A stretch of 64,000 nucleotides of DNA. Origin: Filomicrobium sp. GTDB taxonomy: Bacteria; Pseudomonadota; Alphaproteobacteria; Rhizobiales; Hyphomicrobiaceae. Shown here piece by piece: positions 8,563-17,225 of the stretch; within the stretch, counting starts at the first letter, position 1; each line of letters begins with the position of its first letter. A program made the translations under genes and the position numbers. Where the stretch lies: the NCBI GenBank assembly GCA_017792465.1, contig CP051234.1, positions 1 through 64,000 of the forward strand, read 5' to 3'. The notes beneath the pieces were generated by a model. That model was not told where the DNA came from. It made no database searches and saw only the letters and a list, made by a program, of their open reading frames with translations.

Positions 8563-8928
8563 ATGACCGTTACCCTCCATGTTTGTGTCACCTGCCGCGC
8601 GGGCGAAATCGTGCCCGAGGGCGAGGCCTGTCCCGGCAAAAAACTGCACGCCGCCTTGCAAAAGGCCGGGGCGCCCGAAGGCGTCGAGATTGTACCGGTC
8701 GAATGTCTGTCAGCCTGCACGCGCGGAGCTGCGATTGCGCTTTCCTCGAAGGGGCGTTGGTCCTACGTCTATGGCCAATTGAGCGAGGCAGACGCGAACG
8801 ATATCCTCATCGGCGCTACCGATTATGCGGCTTCAAGCGACGGGATCGTGCCCTGGCGGGAGCGTGTCGAAATCTTCAAACGAAATTCCATCGCCCGCAT
8901 TCCACCTGCAAAGGATACTCGAGCATGA
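8563..8928 (+). CDS. DUF1636 metal-binding (ferredoxin-like) protein, paralogue 2
   Basis: A 121-residue DUF1636 protein with cysteines CVTC (about 8-11), ACPG (about 24), and CLSAC (about 51-55), and the conserved GRWSYVYG element. It is the first gene behind the plus-strand cobalamin riboswitch. The ATG at 8563 was chosen because homology with the 4314-4724 paralogue starts here; upstream in-frame Met codons would run through the riboswitch. Its stop overlaps the cobW start (ATGA). Its cysteine spacing is the same as paralogue 1, but the rest has diverged. Linkage to cobW and cobN suggests delivery of cobalt to the chelatase or an iron-sulfur redox step; function unproven. Confidence 0.88.
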   Translation: MTVTLHVCVTCRAGEIVPEGEACPGKKLHAALQKAGAPEGVEIVPVECLSACTRGAAIALSSKGRWSYVYGQLSEADANDILIGATDYAASSDGIVPWRERVEIFKRNSIARIPPAKDTRA

Positions 8929-9980
8929 CAGACTTGACCAAAATTCCCGTCACCGTGATTACGGGCTTTTTGGGGTCCGGCAAGACAACCCTCATCCGTC
9001 ACTTGATGGCGAATGCAGGCGGACGTCGGCTTGCCGTGCTCGTCAATGAATTCGGCACGGTCGGCGTCGATGGCGAAATCCTCAAGGGTTGTGCCGACGA
9101 AAACTGCCCGGCGGACAACATCGTCGAACTGGCCAATGGCTGCATCTGCTGCACGGTTGCCGACGACTTCATCCCGACCATCGAATCCCTCATGGCGATG
9201 GACCAGAAGCCCGAGCACATTCTGATCGAGACGTCTGGGCTGGCCCTCCCCAAGCCGCTCCTCAAGGCGTTCGACTGGCCGGCGATCCGCTCGAAGATCA
9301 CCGTCGACGGCGTCATCGCATTAGCTGACGCCGAGGCTGTGGCGAATGGACGGTTCGCGCCCAACGTGGCGGCAGTCCAAAAGCAGCGCGAGGCTGATGA
9401 AAACCTCGATCATGAAACGCCGCTGTCGGAAGTCTTCGAGGATCAGATCGCGTGCGCGGACATCGTGCTTCTCACCAAGGCTGACCTTGCCGGCGAGGAC
9501 GGACTTGCGAAGGCGACCGCGGTGATCCAGCAAGAAGCGCCACGCAAATTGCCGATTCTGCCAACGACAGAAGGGGTGATTGATCCGCGCGTCGTCTTGG
9601 GGCTGAACGCGGCAGCTGAAGACGATCTCGAAGCCCGTCCCTCGCACCACGACAGTCACGACCATGATCACGATCATGAAGATTTCGATAGCGTCGTGGT
9701 CGAGCTTGGCGAATTCCCCGATCCTGAACTTTTGAGCGAGGCTATCGCCCGGCTGGCGCGCGATCAGAGCATCCTTCGCGTCAAAGGATATGTCGCGGTA
9801 AAAGGAAAGCCGATGCGTCTCCTGGTGCAGGCGGTCGGCGAGCGTGTTCGCCATCAGTATGACCGGCTTTGGGGAGAGACGCCGCGCGCGACGCGGCTCG
9901 TGTGCATCGGCGAGCACGACCATGTCGACGCGGATGCGATCAAAGCGACCCTACAGACGGCGGCGACCGTGGAGGCCTGA
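8925..9980 (+). CDS. cobW: CobW, COG0523-family metal-chaperone GTPase
   Basis: G3E-family P-loop GTPase of COG0523, thought to deliver cobalt during aerobic cobalamin synthesis. 351 residues: P-loop GFLGSGKTT at about 14-22, the zinc/cobalt-binding CICC motif at about 73-76 inside ANGCICCTV, LTKAD as the guanine specificity element (NKxD-like) near 185, a His/Asp-rich tract around 240-255 (HHDSHDHDHDHED) and a C-terminal CobW_C domain. The start ATG overlaps the DUF1636 stop by four bases; the longer open frame upstream is an accident. It precedes cobN, as in Pseudomonas denitrificans and rhizobia. Confidence 0.95.
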   Translation: MTDLTKIPVTVITGFLGSGKTTLIRHLMANAGGRRLAVLVNEFGTVGVDGEILKGCADENCPADNIVELANGCICCTVADDFIPTIESLMAMDQKPEHILIETSGLALPKPLLKAFDWPAIRSKITVDGVIALADAEAVANGRFAPNVAAVQKQREADENLDHETPLSEVFEDQIACADIVLLTKADLAGEDGLAKATAVIQQEAPRKLPILPTTEGVIDPRVVLGLNAAAEDDLEARPSHHDSHDHDHDHEDFDSVVVELGEFPDPELLSEAIARLARDQSILRVKGYVAVKGKPMRLLVQAVGERVRHQYDRLWGETPRATRLVCIGEHDHVDADAIKATLQTAATVEA

Positions 9981-9985
9981 CCCCG

Positions 9986-11587
9986 TTGCACATCATCTTT
10001 CGCGAAAGCCATGGTCTCGAAGAAACGGAGACGCCATTCGATGTCGGCCAAGATCCTGCCGATCTCGTCGTGCTCTCTTATTCTGATAGCGACCTTGGTG
10101 CATTCGCGGCTGGATGGCATCGATCGCAACGCGCGCTGCCGACGTTACGGCTTGCCAACATTGTCGCGTTGCGCCACCCCGTATCCGTCGACACCTACAT
10201 CGAGAATACGCTTCACGCGGCGAAGGCCATCCTGGTTCGCGTTATCGGCGGCGAGTCGTATTGGCCCTACGGTCTGGCTTCACTCAATCGTCTTGCGGTC
10301 GAACAGGGTATTGCGCTGGCGGTGCTTCCAGCGGACGGGCGAGAAGACCGGCGTTTGGACGACCTCTCGACGCTTCCTGTGTCGACGCTGCGACGTCTGA
10401 CAGCCTTGGTTGATGCCGGGGGAGCTGTGGCCGCACAGGCTGCACTTGCGCAATTGGCGATCGCTGCCGGGCTTTATGCCGGACCGGTGGCGGGCGAGAA
10501 GACCGTGCCGGATTTCGGGTTTTATGATCCAGATATCGGCGTGGTCTCGCCGCCTGAAATTGGCGCTGCCGATGCGCCACTCGTTCTTGTCACGTTTTAT
10601 CGCTCGTATCTGACTGCCGCCGACACCTCACCCGTCGATGCGCTGATCAACGAGTTTCGCGCCCAGGGTTACAGTGCCATTGGCGTTTTTGCGCCGTCCT
10701 TGAAAGCGGCTGGCGTCGGAGAATGGCTGCGCGATTTTATTTCGGCGGCCAAGCCTGCGGCCATCGTCAACGCCACTGCTTTCTCGGTCCAGGACGAAGC
10801 GGGTGCAACGCCGTTTGACACCGCAGAGTGTCCAGTGTTCCAGGTCGCGTTATCGACTGCGCGTCGCCGCGAATGGGAACAAGCCGAGCGCGGATTGTCG
10901 CCGGCCGATCTTGCGATGCATGTGGTTTTGCCGGAAGTGGATGGCCGGCTGTTCGCAGGTGTCGTGAGCTTCAAGTCTCCAGGACGGCGCGATCCCGATC
11001 TGCAATTTTCCAGATTTGCGCATCGTGCCGACCGTGACCGGGCAAAGGCGGCGGTGGCCCGCGTCGTCGCGTGGCATCGTCTTGCAACCACGCCGCCTGC
11101 AGAACGCAAGCTCGCGATCGTGTTGTCGACCTATCCTGGACGGTCCTATCAGATGGCGCATGCTGTCGGTCTCGATACGCTGCGCTCAACCGAGGCCTTG
11201 ATCGAGGATTTGGCCGCTGCCGGCTTTGACGTGGGCCAGCCTGAGCAGCCGCTCTCGGCCCTCAATAGTTTGACGATCGCATGGTCTGTCGACGACTACA
11301 AAGCAGCCTTAGAAAACCTGCCTGCGGAACTGCAAGAAAAGCTCGCTGAAGCCTGGGGCGAACCTGAGAATGATCCGGCGGTACGGGCGGGGGCGTTCCA
11401 CTTCAACGCGGTGACGATGACTATCACGATATCGCAAGGACGCCGCGGCACGGATACGTCGCTTTCTATCTCTGGCTCCAAACGCAAGGCCTACACGCGC
11501 TCGTTCATATGGGGGCGCATGGCACGCTGGAGTGGCTGCCTGGCAAGGCCGTCGCGCTATCTTCGGACTGCTGGCCGGAACGTCTGA
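9986..11587 (+). CDS. cobN: CobN cobaltochelatase large subunit, N-terminal part (frameshifted gene)
   Basis: N-terminal portion of CobN, the large subunit of the ATP-dependent CobNST complex that inserts cobalt into hydrogenobyrinic acid a,c-diamide. The start is a TTG preceded by GGAGG at ten bases, only five bases after cobW; it gives HIIFRESHGLEETETPFDVGQ, matching the family start. Recognisable blocks include SDSDLGAFAAGW, PAIVNATAFS and DLAMHVVLPEVDGR. Homology holds to GAFHFNAV, ending near 11413; after that this frame reads unrelated residues to the stop at 11587 while the CobN sequence continues in another frame. About 20 codons usually present here (the region of the F-G-N-V-x-V-x-L-x-P-D-R-G-R element) are missing. 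Either a pseudogene or an error in the sequence. Confidence 0.85.
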   Translation: MHIIFRESHGLEETETPFDVGQDPADLVVLSYSDSDLGAFAAGWHRSQRALPTLRLANIVALRHPVSVDTYIENTLHAAKAILVRVIGGESYWPYGLASLNRLAVEQGIALAVLPADGREDRRLDDLSTLPVSTLRRLTALVDAGGAVAAQAALAQLAIAAGLYAGPVAGEKTVPDFGFYDPDIGVVSPPEIGAADAPLVLVTFYRSYLTAADTSPVDALINEFRAQGYSAIGVFAPSLKAAGVGEWLRDFISAAKPAAIVNATAFSVQDEAGATPFDTAECPVFQVALSTARRREWEQAERGLSPADLAMHVVLPEVDGRLFAGVVSFKSPGRRDPDLQFSRFAHRADRDRAKAAVARVVAWHRLATTPPAERKLAIVLSTYPGRSYQMAHAVGLDTLRSTEALIEDLAAAGFDVGQPEQPLSALNSLTIAWSVDDYKAALENLPAELQEKLAEAWGEPENDPAVRAGAFHFNAVTMTITISQGRRGTDTSLSISGSKRKAYTRSFIWGRMARWSGCLARPSRYLRTAGRNV

Positions 11588-13197
11588 TGGGTGCGACGCC
11601 GGTTGTCTACCCTTTCATCGTCAATGATCCCGGCGAGGCCGCCCAGGCCAAGCGCCGGATCAGCGCGGTCACGGTTGGCCATTTGCCGCCTCCGCTTATC
11701 AGCGCGAAAACGCCGGAGCACCTGTTCCACCTGGAGCGTCTTCTCGATGAATATTCCAACGCCGATGGCCTTGACCCGGCGCGGCGCAACAGGCTGATTG
11801 ATGAGGTTCGTAGCGAAGCACGCGCCGTTGGTGTCGAAGACGACTTGGGGCTGGCCTCCGATGCCTGTCCGGCCGAGGCGATCACGCGCATCGACCGCTT
11901 TGTTTGCGACATCAAGGACAGTCAGCTCGGCGATGGATTACACACACTAGGCCGCGGCGAATACGGCGCCCACGAGCGGGACGCAATGATTGCCGTGTTG
12001 TCGGGGCGGCGCATTGCGCCGGGGCCGGCGGGCTCACCTTTTCGCGGTCGAACGGATGTTCTGCCGACGGGGCGGAATCTCTATTCGGTTGATCCGCGCG
12101 GGGTGCCGACATCGACGGCCTATGCGCAGGGCGTCAAGCTCGGTGAAGAATTCATTCGCCGCTACCTGCAGGATCATGGCGACTGGCCGAAAGGTCTCGT
12201 TGTCGATTTGTGGGGTTCTGCGACCATGCGCACAGCCGGCGAAGACTTCGCAATGGCGCTGCATTTGGCCGGTCTGAAACCGACTTGGGATCACACGTCC
12301 GGACGCGTCACGGGATTTGAAATCGTCGAGCTAGCGCTCCTTGGTCGGCCTCGCATCGATGTGACACTAAGGATTTCGGGTCTCTTTCGCGATATCTTCC
12401 CCGGCCTCGCACAGCTGTTCCAGGCTGGTGTTGATGCGCTTGCCGCCCGCGACGAACCGCAAGTGGAGAACCCTTTCAGGCAGGGGGAAGCACGCGTATT
12501 CTGCCCGAAACCGGGACAGTACGGAATTGGCATGGAAAGCCTCGTCGATGATTTTAGCGATGATGCCCGAGCGGCGGCGGGTGAGGCTTGGCTTGCAGCA
12601 TCGAGCTTTGCACTCGGCAAAGACGGCGTCGCAAGGCAGGATCGCGTCGGCCTTGAGGCGCGGGTCGGTGCCGCCGATGCGTTCGTCCATACGCAGGACA
12701 TGCCGGAGACCGATCTGCTGCTTGCGTCGGATTACGCCGCTCACGAGGCCGGCTTTGCCGCCGCCGTCGCCCGCCTTGCAGGACAATCCGGTGGGTCGTC
12801 TCAAGCGCCAACGCTCTATCATCTGGATGCGACAGATCCCGAACGCCCACGTTCGCGCACCTTGACCGAAGAGATTGCCCGCGTCGTGCGTGCGCGTGCC
12901 ACCAACCCGGATTGGGCGGACGGGATGATGCGTCACGGGTTTCGCGGGGCTGCGGAAATTGCGGCGACGCTGGACCATATGGCGGCCTTTGCACAGCTGG
13001 CAGGTGTCGTTCCCGGTCACCTCTTCGATGCTTATCACGATGCGACGCTGGGGCGCGCGGACGTCGTCGATTTTATGGCCCGTGAAAATCCAGAGTCACT
13101 TGGAGCGATGCGCACGACATTTCGTCGGCTCCACGATGCCGGTTTGTGGCGCACCCGGCGCAATGCCATCGCGGCAGCGCTCGAGGACAGCCGATGA
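11374..13197 (+). CDS. cobN: CobN cobaltochelatase large subunit, C-terminal part (frameshifted gene)
   Basis: Rest of cobN, in the frame one base back from the N-terminal part. Clear homology resumes at DDYHDIARTPRHGYVAFYLW (11413-11475) and continues through HMGAHGTLEWLPGKAVALS, PVVYPFIVNDPGEAAQAKRR, LPTGRNLYSVDPR, DLWGSATMRTAGED and DVTLRISGLFRDIFP to a normal C-terminus. The open frame has no upstream start of its own before 11374; if translated separately, the first ATG is 11509 (MGAHGTLE), without a convincing ribosome-binding site. The stop overlaps the cobG start (ATGA). Without this half no metal insertion would be expected, since the metal and tetrapyrrole-binding core is here. Confidence 0.85.
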   Translation, partial: SGGTGGGVPLQRGDDDYHDIARTPRHGYVAFYLWLQTQGLHALVHMGAHGTLEWLPGKAVALSSDCWPERLMGATPVVYPFIVNDPGEAAQAKRRISAVTVGHLPPPLISAKTPEHLFHLERLLDEYSNADGLDPARRNRLIDEVRSEARAVGVEDDLGLASDACPAEAITRIDRFVCDIKDSQLGDGLHTLGRGEYGAHERDAMIAVLSGRRIAPGPAGSPFRGRTDVLPTGRNLYSVDPRGVPTSTAYAQGVKLGEEFIRRYLQDHGDWPKGLVVDLWGSATMRTAGEDFAMALHLAGLKPTWDHTSGRVTGFEIVELALLGRPRIDVTLRISGLFRDIFPGLAQLFQAGVDALAARDEPQVENPFRQGEARVFCPKPGQYGIGMESLVDDFSDDARAAAGEAWLAASSFALGKDGVARQDRVGLEARVGAADAFVHTQDMPETDLLLASDYAAHEAGFAAAVARLAGQSGGSSQAPTLYHLDATDPERPRSRTLTEEIARVVRARATNPDWADGMMRHGFRGAAEIAATLDHMAAFAQLAGVVPGHLFDAYHDATLGRADVVDFMARENPESLGAMRTTFRRLHDAGLWRTRRNAIAAALEDSR

Positions 13198-14366
13198 CAG
13201 GGTCCGCGAAATTCCAGATCAAGGGTTGGTGCCCCGGCGCACTTCAGCCCATGGAAAGCGGCGATGGGCTGATCGTCAGAGTCCGGCCGCCGGTTGGGTG
13301 CCTGTCATCGCGCCAGCTGCGGGCTATCGGCGAAGGTGCGCAGCGCTATGGCAATGGTCTCGTCGATCTTACATCTCGCGCAAACCTGCAAATCCGGGGT
13401 GTCTCTGCGGACAGCCATTCCAATCTTATAGCGTTGCTCGATAAAGCTCAGTTGATCGACCCGGATGCCGCGACGGAAACGCGACGCAACATCGTCGTGA
13501 CGCCGTTTGGACATGAGGACGATCGCGCCGACGCCGTCAGCATCGCCAGCTCCCTCACCGCGCTGCTCTGCGAAGGTCCTGACCTGCCGGGCAAGTTCGG
13601 GTTTGCTGTCGATACCGGATCTCGGCGGGTGCTGGCGGAAGTGCCCGCGGATGTCCGTATCGAACGCGGCAGGGATGGGCAGCTGATCGTGCGTCCGGAC
13701 GGGGCTGAGCGCGGACTTCGCGTCGAGAAGGGTGAGGCTGCAGACGTTGCTGTTGCGGTTGCGGACTGGTTTGTTCGCAGTGGCGGGGTGTCCGGCGGTC
13801 GAGGACGTATGGCGCGGCACATTGCCAATACGCCGTTACCGCAAGATTTGCGTGGGGACGTGGCTCCAGCCTCGACAACCGGAACGCCCACGCCGGGACC
13901 CTGCCCCGATGGGTTGCTGGTTGCCGCCGAATTCGGGCAGCTCGCGTCTGAGGCCTTGCTGGCCCTGGCGCAGACTGGCGACGAGATCCGCGTCACACCC
14001 TGGCGCATGTTGCTTCTGGCTGAAGCGGACTGCGCGCCGCAAGCTTTATGCTTAATAACGGACGCGACTGATCCCCGCCTTAGGGTTACGGCGTGCACCG
14101 GCGCGCCTGGCTGTCCGCAGGCGGCAGCGCCGACGCGTGCGTTGGCGCGTTTCCTGGCGCCGTTTGTGTCGGAGCATCGGCATCTTCATGTCTCAGGCTG
14201 TGCGAAAGGGTGTGCGCGCGCAGCGCCGTCGGATGTCACATTGTGTGCGGCACTTGACGGATTTGCGCTGATCCGCGATGGGAAAGCCAGTGACCAACCC
14301 TACCGTAGCGGCATCGCGGAAGACGAGATCCGCGCCAACCCGTTAACTTTGTTCGAGACCGCCTGA
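13194..14366 (+). CDS. cobG: Precorrin-3B synthase CobG
   Basis: Iron-sulfur, oxygen-dependent monooxygenase that converts precorrin-3A to precorrin-3B, the step that defines the aerobic pathway. The 390-residue protein has the nitrite/sulfite reductase ferredoxin-like fold. SRANLQIRGV lies near residue 63, and the siroheme/[4Fe-4S] cysteine motif CTGAPGC near 301 is followed by SGCAKGCARA near 333-340. It starts at the ATG overlapping the cobN stop and ends overlapping cobH (TGATG). The presence of CobG shows that ring contraction here needs molecular oxygen. Confidence 0.95.
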   Translation: MTGSAKFQIKGWCPGALQPMESGDGLIVRVRPPVGCLSSRQLRAIGEGAQRYGNGLVDLTSRANLQIRGVSADSHSNLIALLDKAQLIDPDAATETRRNIVVTPFGHEDDRADAVSIASSLTALLCEGPDLPGKFGFAVDTGSRRVLAEVPADVRIERGRDGQLIVRPDGAERGLRVEKGEAADVAVAVADWFVRSGGVSGGRGRMARHIANTPLPQDLRGDVAPASTTGTPTPGPCPDGLLVAAEFGQLASEALLALAQTGDEIRVTPWRMLLLAEADCAPQALCLITDATDPRLRVTACTGAPGCPQAAAPTRALARFLAPFVSEHRHLHVSGCAKGCARAAPSDVTLCAALDGFALIRDGKASDQPYRSGIAEDEIRANPLTLFETA

Positions 14367-14995
14367 TGCCGCACGCCTTCGAAACCGATGGAGCGAAGAT
14401 CTATGCTCAGTCTTTTTCCATTATCCGCAGCGAAGCCGATCTCGCGCGGTTTGGTGAGGACGAAGAGCCAGTGGTTGTCCGCATGATCCATGCGGCCGGT
14501 CTCGTCGGGTTGGAAAAGCACGTGCGCTTCACGCCGGGTATGGCAACGGCTGCCCGCGCGGCTCTCGAAGCTGGTGCCCCGATCCTTTGCGATGCGCGCA
14601 TGGTCTCGCAGGGTATCACGCGCGCGCGGCTTCCAGCTCAAAACGAAATCATCTGCACGTTGCACGATCCAGAAGTTATCGACCTCGCCAGCAGGCTTTC
14701 AACAACGCGTTCGGCGGCTGCGCTTGAACTGTGGCGGCCCCACCTCGCTGGCAGCGTGGTGGCAATCGGCAATGCGCCAACTGCACTCTTTCATCTCCTC
14801 AATATGCTTGAGGATAAGGATTGTCCCCGTCCCGCTGCCATCATTGGCTGTCCGGTTGGTTTTGTCGGTGCGGCAGAATCCAAAGCGGCCTTATTGTCGG
14901 AGGCGCCTGTGCCGGCCCTCGTCGTTGAAGGGCGGTTAGGCGGGTCGGCAGTCACAGTGGCGGCGGTCAATGCGCTGGCCAGTTCCAAGGAATAA
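14366..14995 (+). CDS. cobH: Precorrin-8X methylmutase CobH
   Basis: Converts precorrin-8X to hydrogenobyrinic acid by a 1,5-shift of a methyl group. 209 residues, the normal length. The catalytic His in RMIHAAGL (about H43), the conserved DARMVSQGI and the phosphate-free binding element AIIGCPVGFVGAAESK near 154-170 are visible. The start overlaps the cobG stop by one base (TGATG), and cobI follows after six bases, so the unit is compact and translationally coupled. Confidence 0.97.
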   Translation: MPHAFETDGAKIYAQSFSIIRSEADLARFGEDEEPVVVRMIHAAGLVGLEKHVRFTPGMATAARAALEAGAPILCDARMVSQGITRARLPAQNEIICTLHDPEVIDLASRLSTTRSAAALELWRPHLAGSVVAIGNAPTALFHLLNMLEDKDCPRPAAIIGCPVGFVGAAESKAALLSEAPVPALVVEGRLGGSAVTVAAVNALASSKE

Positions 14996-15001
14996 CAGCA
15001 C

Positions 15002-15736
15002 ATGGGCAAGATCATCTGCGCCGGTCTTGGACCAGGCGATCCGGATTTGATGAGTGTGCGCGCCCACAAGGCGATCGCTTCGGTCCGCCAGATCGCCTAT
15101 TTCCGCAAAAAAGGCCGGCCGGGAAATGCGCGCAGCATCGTCGAAGGCTTGCTTCACGCTGACAGTGTCGAACACGCGATGGAATATCCGGTGACGACCG
15201 AGGTCCCGTTCGATTCACCGGAATACGTGCACCTGCTGGCAACATTCTACGATGATTGGGCTGAGCGTCTCCGGTCCTTGTCGGATGAAAGCGATGTTGT
15301 GGTGTTGTGCGAGGGCGACCCGTTCTTCTACGGCTCGTTCATGCACCTCTTCGTTCGCCTGCAGGGTCAGGTGGAGATGGAGATCATTCCAGGTATCCCA
15401 GGAATGGCCGGCTGCTGGAACGTGACCAACACGCCGATCAGCTGGGGCGATGATGTCTGTACGGTCCTGATGGGGACGCTGTGCGAAGACGACCTCGTGC
15501 GTCATATGCAAAACGCCGACGCCATCATCATCATGAAAACCGGGCGCAATCTGCCGAAGGTGCGTCGCGCGCTTGAGAAGGTCGGACGCATCGATGATGC
15601 ATGGCTTGTTGAGCGCGGCACGATGCCAGGCGAACGTGTTGCTCGATTGGCCGAAACCGACAACGCCGATTGCCCCTATTTTGCGACAGTGCTCGTGGCC
15701 GGCAATGGCCGGCGGCCGACGATGGGGGCAGAATGA
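15002..15736 (+). CDS. cobI: Precorrin-2 C20-methyltransferase CobI
   Basis: SAM-dependent tetrapyrrole methylase that methylates C20 of precorrin-2. 244 residues of the two-lobed methylase fold: GLGPGDPDLMSVRA at the N-terminus binds the substrate, CEGDPFFYGSF near 100 and IPGIPGMAG near 128 form the SAM site. The start ATG comes six bases after cobH; the stop overlaps cobJ (ATGA). The E-G-D-P-F-F-Y-G element and length separate it from the CobJ and CobM paralogues nearby. Confidence 0.95.
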   Translation: MGKIICAGLGPGDPDLMSVRAHKAIASVRQIAYFRKKGRPGNARSIVEGLLHADSVEHAMEYPVTTEVPFDSPEYVHLLATFYDDWAERLRSLSDESDVVVLCEGDPFFYGSFMHLFVRLQGQVEMEIIPGIPGMAGCWNVTNTPISWGDDVCTVLMGTLCEDDLVRHMQNADAIIIMKTGRNLPKVRRALEKVGRIDDAWLVERGTMPGERVARLAETDNADCPYFATVLVAGNGRRPTMGAE

Positions 15737-16467
15737 GCGGTCGCCTTTCGATCGTCGGTCTGGGTCCTGGCAACACGGAGTTGATCACTCCACAGGTCAC
15801 GCGCGCGCTCGAAGAAGCCAACGATGTTTTCGGTTATGTGCCCTATGTGGCGCGTGTGCCGGACCGGGTGGGACTGGCAAAGCATGCATCCGACAACCGT
15901 GAGGAATTGGACCGGGCGCGTTCGGCGCTGGCTGTGGCCGCGTCGGGCCGAAAGGCCGTCCTGGTCTCAGGCGGCGATCCAGGCGTCTTCGCGATGGCGG
16001 CGGCTGTGTTCGAAGCGATTGAGGATGAGCCGCATTGGCATGAACTCGACATCGAAGTATTGCCCGGGATCACCGCGATGCTGGCCGCCGCCGCGGCCGT
16101 TGGCGCACCTCTTGGAAACGACTTTTGCGCCATCAATCTGTCGGACAACCTCAAGCCCTGGGATGTGATTGCTCATCGCTTGCGTCTCGCGGTCGAGGCC
16201 GATTTCGCAATTGCGCTTTACAATCCGCGTTCGAAGGCTCGGCCAGAGGGTTTCGGCAAAGCACTTAAGATCATGCTGCAAGCTGGCGCTGGCGAGCGGC
16301 TGGTGACTTTCGCACGCAACGTTAGCCGGCCCGATCAAAGTCTTTCGACAATGCAGCTCAGCGAAGCCGAGCCTGAGATGGCAGATATGAAGACGCTCGT
16401 TTTGATTGGCAGTTCCGCGACACGGCGCGTTGGTCGTTTTGTTTATACGCCAAGGCGGATCGAATGA
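15733..16467 (+). CDS. cobJ: Precorrin-3B C17-methyltransferase CobJ
   Basis: Methylates C17 of precorrin-3B and drives ring contraction. 244 residues: GLGPGNTELITPQV at the N-terminus, the CobJ-specific GYVPYV near 36, SGGDPGVFAMAAAVFE near 83-98, LPGITAMLAAAAAVGAPLG in the SAM site, and ALYNPRSKAR near 172. It starts inside the cobI stop (ATGA). Its 3' end overlaps the convergent cobK by 25 bp, so the final codons of both genes are shared on opposite strands. Confidence 0.96.
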   Translation: MSGRLSIVGLGPGNTELITPQVTRALEEANDVFGYVPYVARVPDRVGLAKHASDNREELDRARSALAVAASGRKAVLVSGGDPGVFAMAAAVFEAIEDEPHWHELDIEVLPGITAMLAAAAAVGAPLGNDFCAINLSDNLKPWDVIAHRLRLAVEADFAIALYNPRSKARPEGFGKALKIMLQAGAGERLVTFARNVSRPDQSLSTMQLSEAEPEMADMKTLVLIGSSATRRVGRFVYTPRRIE

Positions 16468-17198
16468 TGAGACATGAGCCATGCCATCACTTCTTCGACC
16501 GTCTCGGCGCGGAGGCGTTCTGGAATGCTCGGCCGGGCGATCATGATGACGGGCAATCCGAGGTCGCGCGCTGCTGTGATCTTGGCGCCGGCGGCTGCGC
16601 CCCCGGAGTTTTTCGATACAATCCAGGCGATGCGGTGAGCCTTCAGGAGGGCGGTATCGCTTTCGACGGTGAACGGCCCGCGCGAAATTATCACCTCACG
16701 GTTTGGCAGCCGCAGGTCGTCCGTCGGAGTGTCGACCAGACGCAAGAGATAGTGGTGCTGCGGGACATCGGCAAAGGCCGCGATATTCTGACGACCGATT
16801 GCGAGAAAGATGCGGCTCGGTTCAGTAGGCAGAGCGCGGACGGCCGAGGCGACGTCGGGAACCTCGTGCCAGCGATCCTGCGGTGTGGCGCTCCAAGGCG
16901 GGCGTTCGAGCGCAATCAACGGAAGGCCTGTTTCGCGCGCGGCGTTGACGGCATTTGTACTCATGCCCGCGGCGAATGGGTGGGTGGCATCGACGATATG
17001 CGTGATACGCTCATTTGTGACGTAATCGACAAGCCCTGTCGCGCCGCCGAAGCCGCCAATGCGCGTCGGCAGCGGCTGAGGAATAGGATCGCGCGTGCGG
17101 CCCGCATAGGAGAAGACGGCGTCGGTGCGCCCTTCGGCAAGCGCTTTCGCAAGCCGGCTGGCTTCGTTGGAGCCGCCGAGCAAAAGAACCCGCGTCAT
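16443..17198 (-). CDS. cobK: Precorrin-6A reductase CobK
   Basis: NADPH-dependent reductase of the precorrin-6A macrocycle. 251 residues: LLLGGSNEASRLAKAL at the N-terminus is the nucleotide-binding loop; DATHPFAAGMS near 70-80 and SKNSGGAAAGAKI near 195-207 are CobK signatures. It lies on the minus strand between cobJ and cobL, overlapping cobJ tail-to-tail and starting only 27 bp from cobL head-to-head. It therefore needs its own promoter, or reads from within cobL; the riboswitch on the plus strand does not control it directly. Confidence 0.95.
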   Translation of the reverse strand: MTRVLLLGGSNEASRLAKALAEGRTDAVFSYAGRTRDPIPQPLPTRIGGFGGATGLVDYVTNERITHIVDATHPFAAGMSTNAVNAARETGLPLIALERPPWSATPQDRWHEVPDVASAVRALPTEPSRIFLAIGRQNIAAFADVPQHHYLLRLVDTPTDDLRLPNREVIISRGPFTVESDTALLKAHRIAWIVSKNSGGAAAGAKITAARDLGLPVIMIARPSIPERLRAETVEEVMAWLMSHHSIRLGV

Positions 17199-17225
17199 AA
17201 GGCAGTCTCAAAGAATTTTTGAACC

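Noticed and set aside
11374-11420. Programmed frameshifting in cobN
   Set aside because: The G run at 11389-11393 is not a clean slippery heptamer, and a shift there would not restore the missing family block; a deletion explains the data better.
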